Assembly: GCA_031274045.1 (NCBI GenBank)
Contig: JAISQS010000524.1
Coordinates: 1 to 9,912, forward strand
DNA length: 9,912 nucleotides
DNA from: Planctomycetaceae bacterium
Lineage (GTDB): Bacteria > Planctomycetota > Planctomycetia > Pirellulales > Thermoguttaceae
Direction of reading: 5' to 3'
Position 1 is the first letter of the stretch, and the number at the start of each line of letters is the position of its first letter. Under the pieces are notes generated by a model. It was not told where the DNA came from. It ran no database searches and was given only the letters and a program-made list of their open reading frames with translations. The position numbers were made by a program, and so were the translations under genes. Below are positions 1 through 7,556 of this stretch, one piece after another.

Positions 1-958
<958 letters not shown>

Positions 959-1801
959 ATTTCAATATAGCAAACACCCCTTGCGGGATGGCTAAAATCA
1001 AACTGATAGAGATTTCTCTCTGGTTGCCCCTTCGAGGTCGACCCGAAAGGGGACTTATTCATCATTCACCAATCCTCATTGGATTTTTTGGAGTTCACAA
1101 AAATTCGTCAAAATTTTTATGAGCTGGCCAATGGTTGCTTTATCATCTCCTACCGAACATATCTCAATTAAGACCGAGACACGCCCAATAAGAAAATAAC
1201 ACAGCCATCAACCTGCCATTTTCATCACTACCTAATTGTAAAAGATCATAAAAAGAAATTTTTGTCGTAGTCACGAAGCCAAATCAAAACAGTCAAAACA
1301 AACTCAAAATCATCAAGCCCATCTCAAACAAACCGAATCATCAATCTTAAAAAAATTGACATCAATCCGCTCTCAACAAACCCGACCATTTATCGTACGA
1401 TAACTGCCTGCGAAGCCTCATGTCAAACAACGGGGAGAATTATAACCGGATAACTTACTAGCACAATGGGGGGTAGCAAACAGACCCAACTTTTTTTATA
1501 AATGATCAAAAATCCCTACAAAAACAAGTCGAAAACAGTCTACCAATCAACCATCACTCCACTAAATATCCATCATCCAAAAAAAATATTCAGATGACAA
1601 ATCACAATTCAGTCACTCCCAAAAGAAAACTACACCAAAACGAAATTCGAGTCGTTTCACCGCGTTTCCCTCAAGTGTCGCAACAATATACCATAGACCC
1701 GAAGAGCGTCAATGGGGGGACAAAAACAAAAAACTCATCACGCAAATTTCACATCACAACCACACCAAATAAAGAGAAAACTTCCGCTATTTGTGTTGTT
1801 T
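959..1801 (-). other. Gene-free AT-rich region: 16S leader and upstream DNA
   Basis: This 843-bp stretch between the pseudokinase gene and the 16S gene contains no convincing gene. A 79-codon plus-strand frame at 1594-1833 has no ribosome site and an unremarkable composition. On the strand of the 16S gene it should hold the pre-rRNA leader and promoter. Small stem-loops lie close to the 16S 5' end: 1008-1019 (agagatttctct) and 1027-1052 (ccccttcg paired with cgaaagggg). A further hairpin with about nine pairs and one bulge (1762-1771 with 1788-1796) lies just after the pseudokinase stop. It lacks a downstream T-run, so it is only a weak terminator candidate. I see no tRNA and no clear boxA. 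Confidence 0.6.
1397..1426 (-). promoter_or_regulatory. Candidate sigma-70-like promoter for the 16S transcript
   Basis: On the minus strand a perfect TTGACA (complement of 1421-1426) is followed after 18 bp by TATCGT (complement of 1397-1402), which matches the -10 consensus at four of six positions. Transcription would start near 1389, giving a leader of about 430 nt before the 16S gene. The placement and direction are right for an rRNA promoter. In such AT-rich DNA a chance match is quite possible, and no upstream element or discriminator supports it. Confidence 0.3.
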
Positions 1802-2977
1802 TTAGTCGTAACCTAGCAAGCTTTTTATCATAGAGGTCAAAGTATCACGGAACACCACCGACGCAACAACACTACCAACAATTATCGTACAATAACAGTA
1901 GAAGAATATTTTTTGGCTTATTCGTTCGTTGTGGATTCGTCTTATGATTTTTGATGTTATTTTTTTCGGCATGTGTGTTTTGATTGTGTTGAATGGGATT
2001 GCCGATTCGATTTCTTCTAGTATTTTTGGGATTTGGAATAGTTCTGATTCGGGTTGTTTTATTTTATATGTTTCTTGTCCTTCTATTTCGAATTTGCTGA
2101 CTTCGATTAGGCTTTCTATTAGTCTGCTGCTTGTTGGAAAACGCAGGTTTGGGTCTTTGTTTAATCCTCTTTTTAGGTGGACGCTTATTTCGGGCGGATA
2201 AGCGGTCAAATCGGGCGGAATGAAGCTGATTATTTGTTGCAATAAGCCGTTGATATTCGCCGCGTCAAAAAGAACCCGCCCCGCCAACAACTCATAAATT
2301 ATCATTGACAACGCGTATTGATCCGAGAGTGGACTTGCGGCTTGTCCGCGTAGAATTTCCGGTGCCATGTATCTGATTATTCCTATCTCATCCGCCAATA
2401 ATCGCGGCTCTATTTTGATCATCTGCTCCCGTATCACTCCTGCCAACTCATAGTCAAAAAGCAACACACCATCCGACCGATTTATCAGAATCGAATTCGG
2501 TGTCAAAGAACGATGGACAAAATCTTTCAAATAAGGCGAATCAAGTATTTTGGCAACAGGTCGAAAAATATTGTCAATCAAAGTAAGAGGGAAAAAACCA
2601 TCCGACGCAATCCACTTCGCCGCATAACCCGCAACCGTATCTCCCTCAACAAAACGAGATAACAAAAAAGATTCCGACCCCGATAACTCAACAAACCGCT
2701 CCGGCAAAACCAACGACGATAAATCTTGCGATTCCTGAACCGCTAACTTCAGTGCGTTGAGACGGAATTTTATTCGGGAAATTGAAGCCGGATCCGCTTG
2801 CAACTGTTTTGGCAAAAGCCGAATCAATACCTGCCGCCGGCTCGACAACTCCATCGCTTGCCACAACCTGCCGGATAAATCTGCGGAAATCTGCCGCTGT
2901 AATTGATATTCTTTGGCAATCAGTCTCATATTAGGAATTTTTGTACAAAATTTGAAAGCTACTCCTTCGGCGGTCAT
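1802..2977 (-). CDS. Degenerate serine/threonine protein kinase-like protein (pseudokinase) with C-terminal membrane anchor
   Basis: The 391-residue product has a recognisable protein kinase fold that is probably catalytically dead. Seen in the sequence: YQLQRQI at 24-30 starts the N-lobe but the glycine loop is lost. The VAIK lysine is Arg53 (VLIRLL). The catalytic loop reads HRSLTPNS (155-162), so the HRD aspartate is Ser157, the following lysine is Thr159 and the metal-binding asparagine position is Ser162. DFG reads DYE (175-177). YMAPEIL (203-209), Asp219 in SDQYALS and DPNLRF (275-280) are kept, which points to a kinase C-lobe. Residues about 358-376 form one hydrophobic segment, so the kinase-like part is probably cytoplasmic and tethered. 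The start is uncertain: ATG at 2977 has only GAGG 15 nt upstream and lies in an inverted repeat. ATG at 2929 (MRLIAKEYQ) sits more typically before the domain. It follows the transporter gene by 145 bp on the same strand. The role is unknown, perhaps scaffold or ligand sensing. Confidence 0.8.
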   Translation of the reverse strand: MTAEGVAFKFCTKIPNMRLIAKEYQLQRQISADLSGRLWQAMELSSRRQVLIRLLPKQLQADPASISRIKFRLNALKLAVQESQDLSSLVLPERFVELSGSESFLLSRFVEGDTVAGYAAKWIASDGFFPLTLIDNIFRPVAKILDSPYLKDFVHRSLTPNSILINRSDGVLLFDYELAGVIREQMIKIEPRLLADEIGIIRYMAPEILRGQAASPLSDQYALSMIIYELLAGRVLFDAANINGLLQQIISFIPPDLTAYPPEISVHLKRGLNKDPNLRFPTSSRLIESLIEVSKFEIEGQETYKIKQPESELFQIPKILEEIESAIPFNTIKTHMPKKITSKIIRRIHNERISQKIFFYCYCTIIVGSVVASVVFRDTLTSMIKSLLGYD

Positions 2978-3104
2978 AAATGTACGTTTTTACCTCGTAT
3001 AGGGCAGGAAGGCTTGAGGCATTAGGCGGGACGGCGTTAGGTTCGTTGCCTAATGCCTTCCCGCCTAACGCCTCTCCTGTATAACGTCATTTTTATGACC
3101 GCCG
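2968..3104. repeat. 137-bp imperfect palindrome between transporter and pseudokinase genes
   Basis: The core is a 26-bp inverted repeat, 3016-3041 against 3049-3074, with 23 matches and a 7-nt loop (TTCGTTG). An outer pair of exact 13-bp arms (cggcggtcataaa) lies at 2968-2980 and 3092-3104, with looser similarity between. It fills nearly the whole gap between the transporter stop (3123) and the pseudokinase start, and the outer left arm contains the ATG at 2975-2977. It could be an inserted repeat element, or an RNA hairpin that limits read-through or protects the transporter mRNA. There is no T-run of the kind an intrinsic terminator needs. Confidence 0.75.
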
Positions 3105-3122
3105 GAAGTATGTGTTATTTTG

Positions 3123-5045
3123 TCATGTTTCAATTTCGTCCGGCGGTGGTAATTGTTTGTCGGTTCTTGTTGAGGGGATTCCTGTGGCAAAAACACCGGA
3201 TACGAAGAGCAACGGCACAACATACAAAACGTAATCAGCCGGAATTACACACAACATCAACAACGCAACAAATAACGGCACCGCAACACAAAAACCGATA
3301 GCCGATCCGCGATGTGTTACCGGAAATATTGCCGGAACTATTACTGCGTAACACGTCACAAGCGGAACGGCAAACAATCCACACAAAAACGAATACAACG
3401 GCGGCAGCCAAACCGGAACTCCACCCTGACGCAGCAACAACACCCCCATCATCGAAAGCAACGCCAACACCGTAAACACCGCACTAAATATCCGACGACG
3501 CGTCCAAAAACGCTTCACCCCAAAAAACCAACCAAACGCCCCACAAAAAACACCAACAAAAAATCCACAAAACAGACGGTCCGCTTGATACTCACGATAC
3601 AAATATTGTTGCTCCGACGCGAATAGCAACTCTTGCCAGAGTGATAAAAATTCTTCTTGTCGTTCTTGCCAGACATCTGCGCCTAATTTTGCGGCGTGTT
3701 CTGTTGGTGTTGTTTGGGGTGAATTTGTGTTGTGGTTATTTGTGGGTTGTTCGGTGTTATTGTTTTGTTTTTCGTTTATGATTTGCAGCCATGTTCTTTT
3801 TCCGACGGCTAGGTATAGGTTTGCTTCGGCGGTAATATTTTTTGTGGTTTCCGGCGGTATATCGGTGGTTTCTTTGCCGCCGCCGAATCGTGAGTTCCAT
3901 CGTGCAATTGCGCGTTGTACGACAAGTTCGTTTGTTATTCTTTCGCCGCGTAATTTATGTACTAATTCAAACAATCCGTCCACGATGCATCCGGGTATAT
4001 CGTTGTGGGAATATCCGTAGCCGCGCAGCACGTGCGGCAACATATCAATACCGCTCTCATCACTTATCAACTCCAGAATAAGCGGATTTGTGACAATATA
4101 CGAAACTACTGCCGTGTCTATATCGTCTACGTTGATCTCGTCATTTTGCACTCGCTCAATAAGCCGTCTGTCGAGGTCATCGTTGCGGTAGGCAAGTTGT
4201 CTCATACCTTCGCCCGCCTCCATCAACGATATTACCAAACCGATTAGTCCGAACATTGTCAAAAAGATCGCCGTCAGCAACATACGCCGCCGATTCCGCA
4301 ATAACCCCGCAAGCGGCACAAAATAAAGACTCTCCAACGCAATAATTATCCGCAAATAGATTCCTTTATGCTTTGGATTTTGTTCTGCGGCGGTTGCGGT
4401 GTTGATTTCAATTTGAGGTTTTTTTAATTTTTTACCGGCGGACTGCGCGGCAATTTTATCACGAACCGCAATCTTCCAAATCAGCGGTTCATCAGAGCTG
4501 TACCATAGTAGCGGCATCAAAAAAACCGGAAACAGTTGGATTTGGCACATTGACCGCCAGCCGAGTTCTTCGAACATGAACGGAATTATTGCCCCGATCA
4601 TACCTCCGGCAATTGCAATACTAAACGTCTTCCAACGTGTACGCGACGGCACAACCTCGAAAATATACGCCGTCCCCGCAACCAATATCCCCGCAACCGC
4701 CGCACCCGTAAGAAAACGCATCGCGCAAAAAGACAACACATCCGAAATATAGCCGGATACTGTTGCTGATACCGGTGCGATTATGAGGTTGACGAACATT
4801 ACGTTGAAGCGTCCGATTTTGTCGCACCAATTTCCGCTGAAGACTGCTCCGACAACAAATCCAAACAACAATATACGATCAAGCAACCGCGAATAAAAAG
4901 ATACCTCAGGCAGATAAGGGAGAGGATATTGCCACACCTCCATAACAGCCGAATGCAACAAATCACCCGGAAAAATCAGAACAAAAAAAGCTGTAAAAAA
5001 CGCAAAAAATGCTATAAACCGATAAGAACGGGGATAAACAGGCAT
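3123..5045 (-). CDS. MFS-type membrane transporter with large insert between helices 7 and 8
   Basis: The 640-residue product is an integral inner-membrane protein of the major facilitator type. The substrate is unknown. About 12 hydrophobic segments are visible: near 10-25, 58-74, 82-100, 103-127, 141-158, 167-182, 254-274, 490-509, 519-537, 546-572, 579-602 and 604-623. The loop after helix 2 reads GNWCDKIGRF (71-80), matching MFS motif A (GxxxDxxGR). Most MFS proteins have 400-500 residues. The excess is a hydrophilic stretch, about 275-489, rich in charge and ending in an Asn/Gln/Thr linker (426-449). By the usual topology it lies outside the cytoplasmic membrane. A central cytoplasmic loop (183-253) is also long. 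The ATG at 5045 has no Shine-Dalgarno site, and two hairpins lie upstream. The downstream neighbour is a membrane-anchored pseudokinase. The family call is sound but the transport role is inferred. Confidence 0.8.
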   Translation of the reverse strand: MPVYPRSYRFIAFFAFFTAFFVLIFPGDLLHSAVMEVWQYPLPYLPEVSFYSRLLDRILLFGFVVGAVFSGNWCDKIGRFNVMFVNLIIAPVSATVSGYISDVLSFCAMRFLTGAAVAGILVAGTAYIFEVVPSRTRWKTFSIAIAGGMIGAIIPFMFEELGWRSMCQIQLFPVFLMPLLWYSSDEPLIWKIAVRDKIAAQSAGKKLKKPQIEINTATAAEQNPKHKGIYLRIIIALESLYFVPLAGLLRNRRRMLLTAIFLTMFGLIGLVISLMEAGEGMRQLAYRNDDLDRRLIERVQNDEINVDDIDTAVVSYIVTNPLILELISDESGIDMLPHVLRGYGYSHNDIPGCIVDGLFELVHKLRGERITNELVVQRAIARWNSRFGGGKETTDIPPETTKNITAEANLYLAVGKRTWLQIINEKQNNNTEQPTNNHNTNSPQTTPTEHAAKLGADVWQERQEEFLSLWQELLFASEQQYLYREYQADRLFCGFFVGVFCGAFGWFFGVKRFWTRRRIFSAVFTVLALLSMMGVLLLRQGGVPVWLPPLYSFLCGLFAVPLVTCYAVIVPAIFPVTHRGSAIGFCVAVPLFVALLMLCVIPADYVLYVVPLLFVSGVFATGIPSTRTDKQLPPPDEIET

Positions 5046-5079
5046 CTGAATTTGTTGAGGGCAGTTTGAATTTCGTTTC

Positions 5080-5119
5080 GCAAAATCGGCAGCGGCAAAA
5101 CATGTCTGCCGTTTTTTGC
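5080..5119. repeat. Hairpin with T-run upstream of the transporter gene
   Basis: The arms cggcag (5087-5092) and ctgccg (5106-5111) are flanked by A- and T-runs that extend the pairing (gcaaaa at 5080-5085 with ttttgc). On the plus strand it looks like a rho-independent terminator, with six T at 5112-5117. On the minus strand, the direction of the genes, it is followed by ATTTTGC and lies about 35 bp before the transporter ATG. There it could act as a terminator of def or a leader attenuator. Confidence 0.45.
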
Positions 5120-5191
5120 GAATCTGTTTAATACAATATTTTTTGATTGTTCATGCTGTTTTTTGACAAAGTGACTTGTACGAATGTAAGA

Positions 5192-5230
5192 AGAGGTAAT
5201 GGGAGGATATTTTAAACTCCCTTTACCTCT
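5192..5230. repeat. 14-bp inverted repeat between def and the transporter gene
   Basis: The arms at 5192-5205 and 5217-5230 match at 13 of 14 positions around an 11-nt loop (GATATTTTAAA). It begins 57 bp after the def stop on the minus strand. Neither side has a clean T-run, so a factor-independent terminator is not certain. An mRNA-stabilising hairpin or a dimeric operator site are alternatives. Confidence 0.5.
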
Positions 5231-5286
5231 ATATTACGTTCCTGTGAGTCGTTCCCCAGTATATCAATGAGTCAATAAAATTCATC

Positions 5287-5871
5287 TTATTCACAGAATT
5301 TTTTTTCTATTTCGGCGAGAAATTTTTTTGTGTTTTCGGCGGATCGGACTAAACCGAGTCGGCGGTCTATTGCGTAATTTACTCGCATGTCGTCGAGTTC
5401 TTCTTGTACTTCTTGGAGTACGTCGTCGGACAGCCTGTCAACAAAACTAATCCCTTTTAAGTGGTCAATCTCGTGTTGGGCAATACGTGCTTGCCGTCCG
5501 TTCCATTGAAATCGTTGTACGGAGCCGTCTGTCAAGACTGCTTCTACTTCGATGGATTCTGCGCGGCTTACTTCGGCGTAAATCTTGGGGAAGCTCAAGC
5601 ATCCTTCTTGGTCGATATATTTCCCTTTACGCCGTAATATTACCGGATTGATTATTGCCAATTCTTCGTCGTTCTTTTCTGCTTCTCCGGTCTGATTCAT
5701 TACGAACAACTGAATCGGGTAACCGACTTGGTTTGCGGCGAGACCTACGCCGTTTGATTCGTACATTGTTTGGAACATTGCCGATATCAGGTCGCGTAGT
5801 TCTTGGTTTACTGTTGATATTGGCTTGCATTCTAGTTTTAGAATTGGGTCTGGGTAATGTAAAACTTGCAC
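5287..5871 (-). CDS. def: Peptide deformylase
   Basis: This cytoplasmic metalloenzyme removes the formyl group from the N-terminal methionine of new proteins. The 194-residue product has all three family motifs: GVGLAANQVG (41-50), EGCLSFP (89-95) with the metal-ligand Cys91, and HEIDHLKG (133-140) with ligands His133 and His137 and catalytic Glu134. The N-terminus (MQVLHYPDPIL) is typical of the family. The start codon is GTG (complement of 5869-5871), with no Shine-Dalgarno site. The C-terminal tail after about residue 170 is charged and somewhat longer than in E. coli Def. The gene lies 69 bp after pyrH on the same strand and is probably in the same transcript. The usual partner fmt is not in view. 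Confidence 0.97.
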   Translation of the reverse strand: MQVLHYPDPILKLECKPISTVNQELRDLISAMFQTMYESNGVGLAANQVGYPIQLFVMNQTGEAEKNDEELAIINPVILRRKGKYIDQEGCLSFPKIYAEVSRAESIEVEAVLTDGSVQRFQWNGRQARIAQHEIDHLKGISFVDRLSDDVLQEVQEELDDMRVNYAIDRRLGLVRSAENTKKFLAEIEKKFCE

Positions 5872-5940
5872 TATGTTTTTTGAAAGGTTATTTTGCTTTT
5901 GGATTTGTTGTGTGTTTTTGTCAAGTTGTCGGTTTTCAAA

Positions 5941-6687
5941 TTAGCTTATAATTGTTCCGACGCGTTCACCCATTAGGGCGCGTTCGAGGTTTCCTTCTCG
6001 TCTGAAGTTGAAGATCATTATTGGCATGTTGTGTTCTGCGCATTTTGCGATTGATTCTTTGTCCATGATTCTTAGGTTTTGTTTTAGTATGTCGCCGTAT
6101 GGTATTTCGGGGTAGAAGGTGGCGTTTGGAACTTTTTCCGGATCGTCGCTGTATACGCCGTCAACTTTTGTCGCTTTTAGCAAGACATCTGCGCTGAGTT
6201 CGAGTGCTCGTTGTGCGGCGGCGGTATCTGTTGTTACGAATGGGCTTCCAGTTCCTCCGGCGAGCAAAATTATTCTCCCTTTTTCAAGATGGCGCATTGC
6301 CCGGCGGCGGATATAAGTTTCGGCTACTACGTCCATTGAGAATGCGCTCATTAGTCGGGTTGGTTGACCGACTGATTCTATTGCGTCTTGTAGAGCGAGA
6401 CCGTTTATGACGGTTGCGAGCATACCCATGTAGTGTGCGGTTGATTCTTGGATGCCGATGTTTGCGGCTTTGAATTGACCTCCCCGCAAGATGTTTCCTC
6501 CCCCCATCACGATTGCAATCTGCACACCTTTACGGGCAACAACAGCTACTTGATTGGCGAGATGTGCGACGGATTCCATTGATATGCCGCGTTCTTTTGG
6601 CGGGCAAAAGCACTCACCGGAAATTTTGAGTACAACACGTCGCGGATTGTTGGTTTCAATTAACGAATTTAATTGGTCGGATGACAT
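5941..6687 (-). CDS. pyrH: Uridylate kinase (UMP kinase)
   Basis: This cytoplasmic enzyme phosphorylates UMP to UDP with ATP in pyrimidine nucleotide synthesis. The 248-residue product belongs to the bacterial amino-acid-kinase-fold UMP kinases. LKISGE (20-25), GGGNILRG (62-69), MGMLATVINGLALQDA (87-102), GGTGSPFVTTDTAA (144-157) and KATKVDGVYSDDP (171-183) follow the family in order and length. One position is notable: the segment usually read as (A/G)D(Y/H)MGML has His85 in place of the Asp, corresponding to UMP-binding Asp77 of E. coli PyrH. This may be normal in the lineage. The ATG at 6687 has no Shine-Dalgarno site. In many bacteria pyrH is followed by frr, but here def follows. A tandem repeat lies 50-80 bp upstream. 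Confidence 0.97.
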   Translation of the reverse strand: MSSDQLNSLIETNNPRRVVLKISGECFCPPKERGISMESVAHLANQVAVVARKGVQIAIVMGGGNILRGGQFKAANIGIQESTAHYMGMLATVINGLALQDAIESVGQPTRLMSAFSMDVVAETYIRRRAMRHLEKGRIILLAGGTGSPFVTTDTAAAQRALELSADVLLKATKVDGVYSDDPEKVPNATFYPEIPYGDILKQNLRIMDKESIAKCAEHNMPIMIFNFRREGNLERALMGERVGTIIS

Positions 6688-6737
6688 GATTTATTTGGCT
6701 GGTGGTTGAATGTATCGCAATAAGATTCAATCCGGCG

Positions 6738-6769
6738 AAGTCAAAACTGAACGAAATCAAAACTGAACG
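6738..6769. repeat. Tandem 16-bp repeat upstream of pyrH
   Basis: Two adjacent 16-bp units (6738-6753 and 6754-6769, a(a/g)tcaaaactgaacg) differ at one position. They are enclosed by an exact 9-bp inverted repeat, agattcaat at 6723-6731 and attgaatct at 6772-6780. The set sits 50-80 bp before the pyrH ATG, where promoter or operator sites would be expected. Two spaced copies could bind a regulator. No partner regulator is visible, so this is only positional evidence. Confidence 0.45.
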
Positions 6770-6794
6770 ATATTGAATCTCAAACGGAGGCGGT

Positions 6795-6950
6795 ATGCGG
6801 AATACCCGTAAACGCATGAATCCCGCAAATTTTTTTCACTCAACACACAAATTCCATTTGTTTTTTGTGGTTTGTTGTTGGTGTTGGGGTAATCAATTTC
6901 GCGGATTCGTCTTGGTTTGCAATTGGCTATTCGCGAATGCGCGGGGATAA
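6795..6950 (+). CDS. Possible small ORF, 51 codons, divergent from pyrH
   Basis: An ATG at 6795 is preceded by GGAGG (6786-6790) at four bases spacing, a strong site in a window where most genes lack one. The frame runs to TAA at 6948-6950. The predicted peptide starts MRNTRKRMNP, then turns hydrophobic and rich in Cys, Trp and Phe (FHLFFVVCCWCWGN), ending NWLFANARG. I do not recognise it. A basic start followed by a hydrophobic stretch could suit a small membrane peptide, but a frame this short arises easily by chance. It would be the only plus-strand gene in the window. A short hairpin (6792-6806) overlaps the start codon. Confidence 0.2.
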   Translation: MRNTRKRMNPANFFHSTHKFHLFFVVCCWCWGNQFRGFVLVCNWLFANARG

Positions 6951-7061
6951 GTTTAACTTATTTGTTTTGGATGTAAATATGAGTTGATGGACAGGGTATA
7001 TTATTTTTTATACTTGAAAATTCCCTTTTCAAGGCTTGTAGTCTGAAAAAAAGTTCCACTT
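6951..7061. other. AT-rich intergenic DNA with a perfect 8-bp hairpin
   Basis: This stretch carries no gene. The only structure is a perfect hairpin at 7013-7033 (cttgaaaa, loop ttccc, ttttcaag). Neither flank has a T-run long enough for a standard terminator. Confidence 0.4.
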
Positions 7062-7164
7062 AGGCTTTCGCCGGAAATTAACCGGCAACAAAAGTGTTAG
7101 AATTGGGCAATGGAACCTTTTGATAAAAACAAAAAAATTTTTGGTTAATTTCTGGCGAAAGCCT
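7062..7164. mobile_element. MITE-like palindromic-ended element, copy A
   Basis: This 103-bp element has 22-bp terminal inverted repeats (7062-7083 and 7143-7164) that differ at one base and begin AGGCTTTCGCC. Its interior (caacaaaa, tgttagaattgggc, ttttgataaaaacaaaaaa) is nearly identical to copy B at 7448-7551, in the same orientation. Similarity across loop and arms means a duplicated or mobilised unit rather than two chance hairpins. It has no coding capacity, so any movement would need a transposase in trans. I see no clear target-site duplication. Confidence 0.75.
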
Positions 7165-7190
7165 CATGTTAGCTTTGACCATTTTTATTT

Positions 7191-7387
7191 CTCGCCCAAA
7201 CGGGGCAATAAGCATTAGCGTAGGGCAACGCCCTACGAACGCCGTTCAAAATATCAATCACGCCCTGAAAGGGCGTTAGCAATTCCGATACGTTTTGGCT
7301 TTTGCCCTTTCAGGGCGAGAGTGATATTTGGGGTGATTTTCACAGGGCGTTGCCCTGTGCTATTGCTAGTTGCCCCGTTGGGGCGAG
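7191..7387. repeat. REP/BIME-like cluster of GC-rich hairpins
   Basis: Five to six short palindromes lie in a symmetric array. They are 7194-7206 (gccc/ggggc), 7219-7237 (8-bp stem, loop aac), 7261-7275 (cgccct/agggcg), 7304-7316 (gccctttcagggc), 7341-7359 (8-bp stem, loop gtt) and 7372-7384 (gcccc gtt ggggc). The halves mirror each other: 7251-7274 pairs with 7304-7327, and the outer hairpins pair left with right, so the whole 197 bp is one large imperfect palindrome. This resembles repetitive extragenic palindromes. A 60-codon minus-strand frame at 7254-7436 is made of this repeat and I do not call it a gene. Confidence 0.75.
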
Positions 7388-7447
7388 TCGACCATGACTC
7401 AATAAAGTTGTATTGGTTATTGTTGAGGCGGTGCATAACACAATGTA

Positions 7448-7551
7448 AGGCTTTCGCCGGAAATTAACCGGCAACAAAAATGTTAGAATTGGGCTATGGA
7501 GATTTTTGATAAAAACAAAAAAATTTGCCAGTTAATTTCTGGCGAAAGCCT
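7448..7551. mobile_element. MITE-like palindromic-ended element, copy B
   Basis: This 104-bp direct copy of the element at 7062-7164 differs at few interior positions. Here the pairing extends to 24 bp (7445-7468 with 7531-7554, one mismatch), beginning GTAAGGC. It ends three bases beyond the stop codon of the isocitrate dehydrogenase gene (7557), so the transcript of that gene must enter it. The folded arm may serve as its 3' hairpin. Confidence 0.75.
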
Positions 7552-7556
7552 TACAG

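Noticed and set aside
5872..5940. Promoter for def in the pyrH-def gap
   Set aside because: A TTGACA is present on the minus strand but no -10 lies at a suitable spacing. Co-transcription with pyrH is simpler.
7254..7436. 60-codon minus-strand frame
   Set aside because: It consists almost wholly of the REP/BIME-like palindromes and has no ribosome site. It is a repeat-derived open frame.
7062..7551. CRISPR array
   Set aside because: There are only two copies, about 386 bp apart, each with terminal inverted repeats and no regular spacers or cas genes.
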